Assembly (NCBI GenBank): GCA_934539295.1
Contig: CAKTCN010000012.1
Location: 1-64,000, forward strand
DNA length: 64,000 nt
DNA from: an uncultured Allosphingosinicella sp.
GTDB taxonomy: Bacteria > Pseudomonadota > Alphaproteobacteria > Sphingomonadales > Sphingomonadaceae
Direction: 5' to 3'
The notes under the pieces were generated by a model. That model searched no databases and was not told the DNA's origin. It worked only from the letters and a program-made list of their open reading frames with translations. Positions within the stretch are counted from its first letter, which is position 1; each line of letters begins with the position of its first letter. The translations under genes and the position numbers were made by a program. Below, piece by piece: positions 17,017 to 26,579 of the stretch.

Positions 17017-18555
17017 TCAGGCCGCCAATTCCACCGGGGCGCTGAGTTCCCGACCCGTTGCGGAGGCGAGCATGTTGCCGACCTCCTGAGCGACTGCCTT
17101 CGCGAGGATAGGAGGCACGGCGTTACCGATCTGGCGGAACGCCGCGTTCATGGCACCCTTGAAGACGAAGCCATCGGGAAACGACTGGAGACGGGCTGCT
17201 TCGCGAACGGAGATCGTCCTCGCCTGCGCGCTGTCGTAGTGGATGTGACTGTAGCTGTCTTTGCCCAGATGGGCCATGAGGGTGCGAGCTGGTAGATCAG
17301 GCTCCATCTTGCGCCACTTGTTTGGAAATTTCGTCGTGTCGTAGGGCGGCACGATCGAGGCACGCAATGCCTCCCATGCAGCTGACCCGGTGCGGACAGG
17401 CGAACCGCTTTCAGCCCGGATGCGGGCGAGCTCTTCTTCGAACATGCGCACGGCTGCCGCATGCGCCTCCGGATACTGGTCTCCAGGGCGGAGGCGAGCG
17501 AACAGCTTCCAATCCCGTGGCAGGTAACGGATTACGTGATCCCAAATGCCCTCGTTGTTCTCGAAGCTCGGCCATTCACGCATCGTCTTTGCGTAGCCGG
17601 CGGGTTCGCCCTCGCGGTAGACAAAAAGCCGATCGAAGCGGCGAGTACCGCGGCGGAGTTCGCCACGCAGGTGCTCCGATATGGCCGGCAGGTCCTCGAG
17701 CGCGTCTGAGGCTGTGATCGCGGGGGCCAGATCCCCAAGCGGGACCTCGGCGGCAACATAGCCCAGGTCTCCGCCGAGAAGATCGCGCTTCAAAAGCTTG
17801 AGCGCGACCTGCCGACTGCCCGAGTAGCCCGCCGGCAGCTCCATGAAATGGGTAGGCTTCGGAAAGCTTACCTCAACCTGGAGCTCTCGCCGCACGGCGA
17901 TCAGGATCATGCGCTCCCGCATCTGGGGAACGCCGTAGAAGGCGGCGTTGAGCAGCGTATACCGCGCCACATAGCCAAGTGACTCGAGAAAATCGCGGGT
18001 CTCCTCAGCGACGTTCTGCCCGGCGTGGTTCAGGACGTCCGGGACGTTTTCCATGACCAGGGCGAGGGGCCGCATTGCACGGACGTAGGCCAGATAGTCG
18101 AGGTAGAGACGAGCCCTCGGGTCCATGCGGAACGCCTCGGGGTGCTCTGCCACCTCGCGAAGCTTCGAGCGACCCACCCGGGCAAATGCTTGGCACGGAG
18201 GTCCGCCGACCAGCACGTCGATGGCGGAATCAACTGGGCCGAGGTCGAGTTCTTCCGCGAGCGCCTCCGGCGAGAGCCGCGTGATGTCCCTGGCCCGCGC
18301 ATGGCGCGGGTCACCCGGATGGAAATTGGCGCCATGCGATGCGGCCGCGTCCCGATCGAACTCGACCGATGCCGCGATTTCAAAACCCGCAGCGTGAAAG
18401 CCGAGCGAGATGCCGCCGCATCCCGAAAACAGGTCCAGCACGCGCGGGCGGCCGCCCTGGCGAAGTCGCTCAATCCGACTCAGGACGGACGGGTCGGTCT
18501 CAGCCACGGCAGCCGCTTTCCAGCTCGCGGGAAGGCAATCGAGCCGACCTTGCAC
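17017..18555 (-). CDS. dcm: DNA (cytosine-5) methyltransferase
   Basis: The 512-residue product carries the C5-methyltransferase motifs in order: motif I DLFSGCGGISLGFHAAG (SAM binding), motif IV GGPPCQAF with catalytic C121, motif VI ENVPDVL, motif VIII-like region, and motif X RQIGNAVPP near the C-terminus. The target-recognition region between motifs VIII and IX is about 200 residues and gives no clue to the site. A GTG at 18507 has a better ribosome binding site (GGAAAGC) than the GTG used here, so the true N-terminus may be 16 residues shorter. It is followed directly by vsr. It probably protects host DNA for the neighbouring restriction-like cassette. Confidence 0.92.
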   Translation of the reverse strand: MQGRLDCLPASWKAAAVAETDPSVLSRIERLRQGGRPRVLDLFSGCGGISLGFHAAGFEIAASVEFDRDAAASHGANFHPGDPRHARARDITRLSPEALAEELDLGPVDSAIDVLVGGPPCQAFARVGRSKLREVAEHPEAFRMDPRARLYLDYLAYVRAMRPLALVMENVPDVLNHAGQNVAEETRDFLESLGYVARYTLLNAAFYGVPQMRERMILIAVRRELQVEVSFPKPTHFMELPAGYSGSRQVALKLLKRDLLGGDLGYVAAEVPLGDLAPAITASDALEDLPAISEHLRGELRRGTRRFDRLFVYREGEPAGYAKTMREWPSFENNEGIWDHVIRYLPRDWKLFARLRPGDQYPEAHAAAVRMFEEELARIRAESGSPVRTGSAAWEALRASIVPPYDTTKFPNKWRKMEPDLPARTLMAHLGKDSYSHIHYDSAQARTISVREAARLQSFPDGFVFKGAMNAAFRQIGNAVPPILAKAVAQEVGNMLASATGRELSAPVELAA

Positions 18556-18632
18556 GGCAGCGCGGATCGCCGGTCGAAAGGCAGTACGACATCAAACCCT
18601 CCTGCCCGTACCTTCACCATCCTCCCCGAGCG

Positions 18633-19184
18633 TCAGGGCAGATACACTCGAGCCTGAGCCAGCGTACGGGCAGATCCACCAACATACCAGGCGTTCATTC
18701 GAATATCCCAGCTGCGAAGTTTCACGAAGAGCGGCCAGTCGAACTCATAGATCGCATCCAGCCCCCACTCCTCGTCCATGCGCACGACGAGGAGATACTC
18801 GAAGAGCTGCTTTTCGGGGTTGCCCCGGTCAGGATACACGGTGCCCGTCTTGCGGCCGGTCTGGATGGCCTTGATCGAATAGCGCTCGCCCTTACGAGAC
18901 AGCGCATCGACGTTGGAGGTGTTAGGTGGTGCTTCCTGCAGATTGGGACAGTCCGGAGTGCTATTGAAATATCGGATCGCTAGCTGCTCAGCGGTCCCTC
19001 CGACTGTCACAGGCAGTTTGCGCCGCTTCATTTCGCGGTGCACCCGGGCGCGGAGCCGTATCAGGTCTTCATCGCTGAGAACCTCCAGGCGAAAATCGGT
19101 CAGCCCGCCCTCCGCAAGGATAGTATCGCTCGCCGCCAACGCCGCCTCTCCCAGCTGTATCCGCCCGAGGACGTTCTGGCCCAC
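18633..19184 (-). CDS. Possible restriction endonuclease-fold protein
   Basis: The 183-residue product is unrecognised at the family level. Its centre reads GTAEQLAIRYFN, then NVDALSRKGERYSIKAIQ, then a strand FEYLLVVRMD; an aspartate followed by S-I-K on the next strand is how divergent PD-(D/E)XK nucleases with DUF6998-like cores look. It is transcribed toward dcm and vsr with a 77-bp gap and away from the GHKL ATPase operon. Position between a methyltransferase and helicase-like ATPases makes a nuclease role attractive, but this is inference. It starts with GTG. Confidence 0.6.
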   Translation of the reverse strand: MGQNVLGRIQLGEAALAASDTILAEGGLTDFRLEVLSDEDLIRLRARVHREMKRRKLPVTVGGTAEQLAIRYFNSTPDCPNLQEAPPNTSNVDALSRKGERYSIKAIQTGRKTGTVYPDRGNPEKQLFEYLLVVRMDEEWGLDAIYEFDWPLFVKLRSWDIRMNAWYVGGSARTLAQARVYLP

Positions 19185-19369
19185 CCCGAGGGCCGAATAA
19201 AGGGCCTGACGCGGCGCGCGGATAGCACTTGCCTAGCGCGGTGGGCCTTTGATTAACAGCCGAAAACACAGACATGTATCGGGTTCCGTGCAGATCCATT
19301 GTTGCATTTGTCTTGTTCGGTCTATGCTGACATCAGCTTCGGCCGACGCCGCGGCGGGGGAGGGGCGAA

Positions 19370-21424
19370 TTGAAGTTTCTGTTGCTCAGGCAGCTGCAGC
19401 ATAGCGAACTGGGCATGTTCCACGCTTACCGCCGCAGCGGTCGTGAGGTATCGCGCCAACGGGCCGTAAACTTCGACGGTGATGTCGTTGATCGGGTCTT
19501 CCCGAGTGCTTCGGACACCGACCGGATCGCGCTCAACCTGCTCTACGATACCGACGCCGGGCCGCGCCGCCTCGAACATTCGCTTAAGCGGCAGGGCAAG
19601 AATTGGCGGCTTGAAGGTAATTGCCCGATCGACCTGTTCTACGCTTTCGTCGAGCCTGAATGCCTTTTCGCGATGGAAATCGACGCCGGTAGCGTTCCCG
19701 CGACCGGCAGCTGGGTCGTGTTTCCTCGAGAGGATGCAGCCGCGCTGGCCGTGCTCTCCGACGGCTCGACGTCGGGCCTTACACGGGCTGGCATGATCGC
19801 GCTGGAGCTCGAGGAGGCGCCGCGCATGGTGCGACTTCTGGCCACGGCGCGGCCCGACATGTTCAGTCAGATTGACAGCAGCTACTCCGAAAAGCGCGAG
19901 ACCAAAACAATGGATACACAGGACCAGCCACAGAACGAGACGAGGCGCTCGCCGGGCCGCAAGAAGCTTCCGCCGGGGCCGGCGCGCCTCGCGAACATGC
20001 TGGGTGATGCCGGGCATAGCTTCATCAGCGCGGTCGCCGATATCGTGGACAATTCGATCGCGGCCGGGGCGACCGAAATCAATATCACGTTCGATCCTCC
20101 CAACAGCGGCAACGGCCGGTGGCTGGCGATTCGCGACAACGGCGTGGGGATGAGCGCCAGCCAGCTCGACGAGGCGATGCGTATCGGCGGCGAGGCCGAA
20201 TATGACAGCCGCAGCCTCGGAAAATATGGATACGGCCTCAAGGGTGCGTCCTGGTCACAGGCGCGGGCCTTTACGGTCGTGACGCGCCAGCAGGGCGGAC
20301 CGCTCACGCATCTCGGCTGGGATCGCGACGATATGGCCGACTGGGAAGTCGACGAGAGTCCGCTGGAGCCCTGGGAAGCGGCGGTCACCGACCTGGGGGA
20401 GCACGGGACCGCGGTGCTCTGGAAGCGCATGAAAACTCCGACGTCGGCTCCTTCGATCAAGGGCGTGCCCCCGCACGTCGCCGAGATCCAGGAGCTGAGC
20501 CGGCACCTGGGGCTTGTCTTTCACCGGTTCCTGGATGGAGAAGCGCGGGGTCGCGCGCCGGTTTCGATCCTGATCAATGGTATTCCTGTCGACAGCAACG
20601 GTCCCGCGAGCCACCCGCTCACTGAATTCCACGATACCAAGACCCTGAAGGTCCCGCATGAGAGTGGCACTGCGGACGTAAAGGTCCAGCCGATCGTCCT
20701 GCCGTCAGAGGACGAGCTGCGCACGCACCACGGCGATGGCTGGCAGGCAGCCGCGGACAAGATCGGCTACTGGGGCAGGCGTAACGATACCCAGGGCCTC
20801 TTTATTTATCGGAACGATCGCCTGATCAAATGGGGTGGCTGGCACGACCTCTGGGCGACCAACGACGAAAAGACGAAACTCGCCCGGGTGCTCGTGGATT
20901 TCGATCCGGCACTCGACGAGGCATTCCAGATCGAGATCTCCAAACAGTCGGTCCGCCTCCCCGGGTATCTCCAGTCTCGCATCAAGCCGCTGGCAGATGA
21001 TGTCCGAAAGGCGAGCCAAGCAAAATTCAGCAGGGCAAGGAGGCAGCCCCCGCAGCCGACTCCACCACCGTCGCCTCCTTCACCTGGACCCGGAACTCCC
21101 CCGGTCTTCACGCCACCACCACAGCCAGGACCTGGCGATTCCGTACCGACGCCGGCTCCGACGCCTGCGCCGGTGCCGGACCCGACCCCTCCGCCACCCA
21201 TCGTCGTGCGGCCCGTCACAACGGGCAAGTTCGCCTGGAAGGTGACGACTGGAATGACCGGCGACCGCAGCCTTCAGGTCAGCACCGTGAACCAAGCACT
21301 GGCGGAGCTTTGCCGCGCAATCGAAGGCAATCCCGCGGCGACGGAAGCGCTCGCATCCTTCCTAAGCGATCTCGATGAGTTGGACGTCCAGCAGGCACTT
21401 GTCGATCGGGCGAACGAAGGATGA
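19370..21424 (+). CDS. GHKL (MORC/MutL-type) ATPase with extra N-terminal domain
   Basis: The 684-residue product has three parts. Residues 1-175 are an unrecognised N-terminal domain (starts MKFLLLRQLQHSELGMFHAY). Residues about 200-560 are a GHKL ATPase: motif N is ADIVDNSI with D224 where most GHKL enzymes have the catalytic glutamate and N228 as metal ligand; motif G1 is RDNGVGM (D256); motif G2 is LGKYGYGLKGAS. Residues about 565-620 are a proline-rich linker, then a short helical end. The TTG start is supported by GGAGGGG nine bases upstream. It overlaps the Z1 gene by four bases. Relatives occur in predicted restriction-modification loci linked to eukaryotic MORC ATPases. Confidence 0.85.
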   Translation: MKFLLLRQLQHSELGMFHAYRRSGREVSRQRAVNFDGDVVDRVFPSASDTDRIALNLLYDTDAGPRRLEHSLKRQGKNWRLEGNCPIDLFYAFVEPECLFAMEIDAGSVPATGSWVVFPREDAAALAVLSDGSTSGLTRAGMIALELEEAPRMVRLLATARPDMFSQIDSSYSEKRETKTMDTQDQPQNETRRSPGRKKLPPGPARLANMLGDAGHSFISAVADIVDNSIAAGATEINITFDPPNSGNGRWLAIRDNGVGMSASQLDEAMRIGGEAEYDSRSLGKYGYGLKGASWSQARAFTVVTRQQGGPLTHLGWDRDDMADWEVDESPLEPWEAAVTDLGEHGTAVLWKRMKTPTSAPSIKGVPPHVAEIQELSRHLGLVFHRFLDGEARGRAPVSILINGIPVDSNGPASHPLTEFHDTKTLKVPHESGTADVKVQPIVLPSEDELRTHHGDGWQAAADKIGYWGRRNDTQGLFIYRNDRLIKWGGWHDLWATNDEKTKLARVLVDFDPALDEAFQIEISKQSVRLPGYLQSRIKPLADDVRKASQAKFSRARRQPPQPTPPPSPPSPGPGTPPVFTPPPQPGPGDSVPTPAPTPAPVPDPTPPPPIVVRPVTTGKFAWKVTTGMTGDRSLQVSTVNQALAELCRAIEGNPAATEALASFLSDLDELDVQQALVDRANEG

Positions 21425-23769
21425 GCACCGTCCAGGTACAGGAATTGCGGCCGTTGCGCCGGAACTGGACCGACGACCTCCCGCCTGTCGAGGGTGGATC
21501 CTGGCGAAAGCTCGAACGCCTACTTCTCGCGGGAGGCAGCTGGCAGCCCGCCCAGGTTGCCAGCCTCGCCTCCGAATCTGCGCGGGTCCTGCGACAGCTT
21601 CCTGATCCTCGCGAGCGGGTGCCCTTCCAGGGCCGAGGGCTCGTGGTCGGCTACGTCCAGAGCGGCAAGACGGCGAACTATACCGCTGTAGCCGCGCGTG
21701 CGGTGGATGCCGGCTATCGCCTAGTCATTATCCTGTCGGGCATTCACGATTCGCTGCGCAACCAGACCCAGGCGCGCCTGGAGCGAGAGCTGATCGGCGA
21801 CAGCCCGCGATGGACCCTGCTCACCAGCGAATTCGAAGATTTCAGGGACCCTGGCGCCAGGGTGCTCGATCATGGTGGGTGCTTCCTGATCGTGGCCAAG
21901 AAGATCGTGCCAGTCCTCCGGCGCCTCGACGCATGGTTGGAAGCGGCCGGTCCCAGACTGGCGGGCGTTCCGGCGCTCATTATCGACGACGAGGCCGACC
22001 AGGCTTCGATCAATACGCGCGGCAACCGTACGCCCGACGCCGCGCTCGATGACGACGCTGATCGGGCGGCACCGGTTCACAGCCAGAGTGGTCCCACCGC
22101 GACCAATGCCCTCATTCGTTCCATTCTCGGGCGAGTCCCCCAAGTTGCCTATGTCGCGTATACGGCAACCCCCTTTGCCAACATCCTGATCGACCCCGAT
22201 GCGATGGACCGTGTCGTCGGAGAGGACCTCTTCCCTCGCGACTTTGTGCTCCAGCTGCCGCGGCCCGAAGGGTACACGGGCACGGAGGAGCTTTTTGGCG
22301 TCTCGGCCCAGGGACGAGACGTGTTCAGGCGCGTTCCCGATGATGACGTGGGTGCGTTGCGCCGCGCGGCGCGACGCCGGACCTCCGCCCCGATCGTGGC
22401 CAACCCTCACCCTGAACTGCTGCCCGATTCCCTCGCTGAAGCTCTTCTCGCTTTCTGCATCGCCGGGGCAATCCGCGAGCTTCGCTCGAGCGAGGACCTG
22501 GGGAGCCACACGATGCTGGTCCACGTCAGCGCACGCGTTGAGGACCAGGCGCTGATCGGCGCGGCGATCCGCCATCAGAGGAACTACTGGCTTGAGGCGC
22601 TGCGCCAGGGCCACGATTTGAGGCCGCTTTTTACCGACGCCCTAGAGAGCCACTTCCGCGGTGTCGATCTTCCAGAGGCCCCGGGCGCGGTGATCGTCGG
22701 AGCAATCGAGGTGCTCGATCGGCTGGATATCGTAGAGCTGAACAGTGCGACCGGCGAAAACCTTGACTATCCGAACCGGGGGGGCCGGCATCTGGTAGCA
22801 GTTGGTGGCAATCGACTGTCTCGCGGCCTGACCCTTGAAGGCCTCACCATCTCGTATTTCCTCCGCACCGCGACAATGGCGGACACGCTGCTGCAGATGG
22901 GTAGGTGGCATGGATTCCGCACTGGCTATGAGGATTTGATCCGCATCTGGACCACGGACGGCATCGCGCAGTGGTTCACCGAGCTTGCCCTGGTTGAGCA
23001 ATCCCTGAGAGACAGCCTGCAGGCGCTCTATCGGGCTGGCCGAAGGCCATCAGAAATGGCGATCCGGCTGCGAGCGCACAGCGGCCTGCTCCTCACCGCC
23101 CGCAACAAGGCCGGCATGGCAGATATGGTGCGCGAGTCCTGGTCAGGCGAGCATCCACAGACGGTGATCCTGCCGCTCCACGATGGCTCGGCGCTCCAGG
23201 CCAATCGTGTGCTCGCTGACAGACTAGTCGCCATGGCTGGTGCCGGAAGGTCGGTTACTGGAGGCACACTCTTCCGTGACATTCCGCCAGAAGTCGTCTG
23301 TGACTTCCTCCGGACTTATCAGACGCATCCCGATACAATCGCGATGCGGGGTGATGCGATCGCGGATTGGATCATGCGACGCGTCGCCGAGGGGGAACTC
23401 CTCGACTGGTCGGTCCTGCTGGCGGGCGCCGCAGGTGGTCCACACGTGTCAATCGGCGGAGCCGAGGTGGAGCTGGTCACTCGCTCCCGCACCAGCAGCG
23501 ACGGTATCGGCATTCTGATCGATCCGAGGCATGAGGGCGTCGACCTTGCCGGCGGCTCAGCTGCTTTCCGGCGGGCGACGGGCACTTTCGACACGGAGGG
23601 CATGCGCCGGGCGCGGCCCGCAACCCAGGGCTTGCTTCTTCTCTATCCGCTCAACCCGACGGCCCTTGATGTCCGGGGCGTGGACGCAGTAATCGGAGCG
23701 GCCCTCAGTCTGCCCTTCACGTCCGACGGGAATTCGAGCGCTATCGTCAACCGCGGCGTTAGCGCATGA
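21421..23769 (+). CDS. Z1-domain ATPase/helicase-like protein
   Basis: The 782-residue product has the Z1-type endonuclease-associated ATPase signature: Walker A GYVQSGKT at residues 77-84, and a DEAD-like Walker B IIDDEAD at 187-193. Later helicase-like motifs include VAYTATPFANILIDP near residue 245, VGGNRLSRGLTLEGLT near 463 and the arginine-bearing LLQMGRWHGFR. These are known marks of PF10593 (Z1) proteins, thought to be superfamily-II-like motors in restriction-like systems. Both ends overlap neighbours by four bases (ATGA), so the GHKL, Z1 and DUF4420 genes form one translational unit. Confidence 0.9.
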   Translation: MSTVQVQELRPLRRNWTDDLPPVEGGSWRKLERLLLAGGSWQPAQVASLASESARVLRQLPDPRERVPFQGRGLVVGYVQSGKTANYTAVAARAVDAGYRLVIILSGIHDSLRNQTQARLERELIGDSPRWTLLTSEFEDFRDPGARVLDHGGCFLIVAKKIVPVLRRLDAWLEAAGPRLAGVPALIIDDEADQASINTRGNRTPDAALDDDADRAAPVHSQSGPTATNALIRSILGRVPQVAYVAYTATPFANILIDPDAMDRVVGEDLFPRDFVLQLPRPEGYTGTEELFGVSAQGRDVFRRVPDDDVGALRRAARRRTSAPIVANPHPELLPDSLAEALLAFCIAGAIRELRSSEDLGSHTMLVHVSARVEDQALIGAAIRHQRNYWLEALRQGHDLRPLFTDALESHFRGVDLPEAPGAVIVGAIEVLDRLDIVELNSATGENLDYPNRGGRHLVAVGGNRLSRGLTLEGLTISYFLRTATMADTLLQMGRWHGFRTGYEDLIRIWTTDGIAQWFTELALVEQSLRDSLQALYRAGRRPSEMAIRLRAHSGLLLTARNKAGMADMVRESWSGEHPQTVILPLHDGSALQANRVLADRLVAMAGAGRSVTGGTLFRDIPPEVVCDFLRTYQTHPDTIAMRGDAIADWIMRRVAEGELLDWSVLLAGAAGGPHVSIGGAEVELVTRSRTSSDGIGILIDPRHEGVDLAGGSAAFRRATGTFDTEGMRRARPATQGLLLLYPLNPTALDVRGVDAVIGAALSLPFTSDGNSSAIVNRGVSA

Positions 23770-24740
23770 CGAACGAGGAGCTGCTGGAAAGCTGGCGTAC
23801 GCTGCGGGCAAGCCGTCCCACCGGAGAAGACCAGGTCGCCTCGGCGCCGGTCGTGATCGAAGGTGCGGCCACCTCGCTTAGGCTCGCGGTTGACGCTGGA
23901 GGCGACCTGCATCTGCTGGTGCCGACGGCGGGGTTACCTACGCGCGAGCTGCCGCCAGATTTTAACGGTCTCAGGCTTCGGGCGGGGCGCCTCGGCGACG
24001 GGGCCTGCCTGGATCTCTGTTCGCCGGCTGCTCATCAGGCGATGTTCGCGACGCTCTGTGGGCAGGTAATGACCGCCATCGTGACCGAAGAGCGCGAGCC
24101 ATGGGCGGCAGCTATCAATATCGTCCGGGGCTGGCAGTCTGCATGGCGTCCTCTGCGCCAGCCCATGTCTCGGTCGGTGCAGATCGGGTTGGCGGGCGAG
24201 CTGCTCATGCTCAGGGCGCTGTGGCTGCCCGCCCTGGGACCTGAGGCAGTACATTTTTGGAGCGGGCCCGATCGCGAGCGCCATGATTTCACCGGTCAGC
24301 GTCTTCACATGGAGGTGAAGGCAACGACGCGAAGCCGCCACGAACATGAGATTTCGCGTGTCGACCAGCTAGCGGTGCCGGAAGGAAGGCGGCTAATCTT
24401 TGCGTCGGTCCAGCTGGAGGAGTCGTCCGGAGGTGCCCAGTCCCTGGCCACCCTGGTCGACACCATCCTGGACGAGGTTAGAAGCGATCGCGCATCTATC
24501 GATGGTTTCCTGACCCGGCTCGACGGTATGGACTGGTCCGATGAGATGCGCAGGTCGCCGGAGCTCATTCATTTCAACCTTCGCGACGCGCAGCTGTTTG
24601 AAGTCGATGACGAGTTCCCACGGCTTCCGCCGGCGTTCACGCTTCCGCCTGGTATTCTTACGATAAAGTATTCGATCAGCCTCGCAAACCTGCCCTTCCT
24701 CGATACCGAAAGCGTGATTGCCGACATTACAGGAAATTAA
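23766..24740 (+). CDS. DUF4420 PD-(D/E)XK-motif protein
   Basis: The 324-residue product matches the PF14390 (DUF4420) type. A helix GLAGELLMLRAL carries a conserved glutamate, then the nuclease core reads HDFTG (D174) and LHMEVKAT (E183-V-K185), the D...ExK pattern of PD-(D/E)XK enzymes. It therefore is likely to be the cleaving subunit of the cassette, together with the Z1 motor. It overlaps the Z1 gene by four bases; 163 bp separate it from the next ATPase gene. Confidence 0.85.
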   Translation: MTNEELLESWRTLRASRPTGEDQVASAPVVIEGAATSLRLAVDAGGDLHLLVPTAGLPTRELPPDFNGLRLRAGRLGDGACLDLCSPAAHQAMFATLCGQVMTAIVTEEREPWAAAINIVRGWQSAWRPLRQPMSRSVQIGLAGELLMLRALWLPALGPEAVHFWSGPDRERHDFTGQRLHMEVKATTRSRHEHEISRVDQLAVPEGRRLIFASVQLEESSGGAQSLATLVDTILDEVRSDRASIDGFLTRLDGMDWSDEMRRSPELIHFNLRDAQLFEVDDEFPRLPPAFTLPPGILTIKYSISLANLPFLDTESVIADITGN

Positions 24741-24903
24741 ATTCTTCCTAGCTTGCCGAGCTTTGATCAGATCTGAGACTCGATAAGTAAATGTCGTCGC
24801 GGCCACAGGGCGACCTGTTGGGAGGACATCGTCGGCCGTCGATAAAACGTGACCTTCCAATCGCCGCCTAATAGGCTGCGATTATAGTGTCGCGGGGAGC
24901 ATT

Positions 24904-26493
24904 ATGGCAACGAGCCGAACCATCGACGGTACGCCGGAGAAGCACATCTTTCGCGGTATGATCGCGGACTATGATCTGCAGACCGGTCTCTGCGAGCTCC
25001 TGGACAACGCGCTCGACTTCTGGGCGGCCAACAAGCGCAAGGCGACGCTGAAAATCGAAATCGAGCTGGATGTTGCGCGTCAGGTCATCAAGGTCAGGGA
25101 CAATGCCGGAGGGGTCAAAGAGAGCGACCTTCGCCTCCTGGTCGCGCCCGGCGCGAGCCGCCAGATCGTTACCGAAAACCTGATCGGGATCTTTGGCGTC
25201 GGCGGAAAGCGTGCCGGCGTGGCGCTCGGCGAGCTGGTTGAGATTCGCACGCGCCACAAGAAGGAGCAGAGCTATAAAATCCAGATCGACGACGAATGGC
25301 TGCAGCGGGACAGCTGGGACATCGACTATGTGGACTGCGCCGCGATCGGCCCAGGATGCACTATCGTTGAGATATCGAAGCTGCGGCAGCCCTTTAGCGC
25401 CGGCGATGTGGCGTGGATCGGCGCGCGGCTCGGCGAAACTTATGGGCGGTTCCTGAGCGGGAATTGCCAGATGGCGCTGAACGGGGAGCCTGTCGTGGGC
25501 AAGTCATTCGAGGTGTGGTCCTACCCTCCCGATTACCTGCCGCGGACGCTGACCTTCTCGATCAAGCCGGATGGCGAACGTGAGCTTCAGGTGACGATGG
25601 GCGCCGGTCTGATCGGCGATCGCGACGCGGAAGCCGAGAACTACGGCGTCTATATCTACTGCAACGATCGCCTGATCGTGAAGGAGATGCGTGAGCGCGA
25701 CGTCGGCTACTACGTGACGGGAGAGGCGGGCGTTCCGCACCCCGATGCTTCGCTATGCCGGGTGATCGTCAGCTTGGTCGGGAACGCCGAGCTGATGCCG
25801 TGGAACAGCAGCAAGAGCGACGTAAACATCGCCCACCCGTCCTTCATGCAGCTTCGGACGAACGTGATCGCCCTCGTCACCTACTACAGCAAATTGTCTC
25901 GCCGCCTGAAGAACAGCTGGGACGAAGAGGTCTTCGCCCATCCGGTTGGAGAGATCGAGGAAATTGATCCGACGGAAGTCGCTGCCGGACACAAGCTCAT
26001 ACTGCCGAAGCTGCCCCGTGGGCGGCGCGCATCGTATCTCGAACAGGCTCGCCAGCTTAATGCCAAAAAGATGGAAGCCAATCAGGTCACCGTTGGACTC
26101 GTGGATGCGATGATCATGGTCGACGCGCTGTCACGCGTGAAGGTCGAAACACGGAATCGCGCGGCGCTGATTCTGCTCGACAGCAATTTCGAGATCGCGC
26201 TGAAGGAGTATATTGTCACCAACAAAGCGGCGTTTCCGCCAAACGTCTACACCGACAAGCACATCAAGGAAATCCTCAGCCAGCGCACGACAGTCGTAAA
26301 AGAGGTGCAGGCAAAAGTGCCCAAGTTCACGCCGACCATGGTTGCCCAGGCGGACTTCTTCTATGCCTTGCGCAACAAGCTCATCCACGAGCGCACGACC
26401 ATCCCGATCAACGATCGGCAAATCGCCGATTACCGCAAGCTGGTCGAAAGCGTGTTGAGGCTGCTGTTTGATCTCCGCTTCCCTGGAGTCTGA
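24904..26493 (+). CDS. Second GHKL ATPase of the restriction-like cassette
   Basis: The 529-residue product has an N-terminal GHKL ATPase fold: motif N CELLDNALDFW with E31 as catalytic base and N35 as metal ligand, motif G1 RDNAGGV (D66), and motif G2 GIFGVGGKRAGVALGE. The middle (about residues 180-330) looks like the transducer domain, and the C-terminal 180 residues are helical, ending in a region with NKLIHERTT that may be HEPN-like. Unlike the first ATPase at 19370 it has the usual glutamate. It may be transcribed with the upstream genes or from its own promoter in the 163-bp gap. Function is inferred from context. Confidence 0.8.
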   Translation: MATSRTIDGTPEKHIFRGMIADYDLQTGLCELLDNALDFWAANKRKATLKIEIELDVARQVIKVRDNAGGVKESDLRLLVAPGASRQIVTENLIGIFGVGGKRAGVALGELVEIRTRHKKEQSYKIQIDDEWLQRDSWDIDYVDCAAIGPGCTIVEISKLRQPFSAGDVAWIGARLGETYGRFLSGNCQMALNGEPVVGKSFEVWSYPPDYLPRTLTFSIKPDGERELQVTMGAGLIGDRDAEAENYGVYIYCNDRLIVKEMRERDVGYYVTGEAGVPHPDASLCRVIVSLVGNAELMPWNSSKSDVNIAHPSFMQLRTNVIALVTYYSKLSRRLKNSWDEEVFAHPVGEIEEIDPTEVAAGHKLILPKLPRGRRASYLEQARQLNAKKMEANQVTVGLVDAMIMVDALSRVKVETRNRAALILLDSNFEIALKEYIVTNKAAFPPNVYTDKHIKEILSQRTTVVKEVQAKVPKFTPTMVAQADFFYALRNKLIHERTTIPINDRQIADYRKLVESVLRLLFDLRFPGV

Positions 26494-26557
26494 GCCGGAG
26501 GGAGCCGACAATGGTCGGCGAGCCCTGAACCTCTTCCGTAGGGGTCACCATCGTCAA

Positions 26558-26579
26558 GCGGAAATCGGCAGATTTCCGC
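26558..26579. terminator. Candidate terminator hairpin
   Basis: GCGGAAATC (26558-26566) and GATTTCCGC (26571-26579) form a perfect 9-bp stem with a GGCA loop, 65 bp after the stop of the second GHKL gene. It lacks a clear T run, so termination is not certain. Confidence 0.45.
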
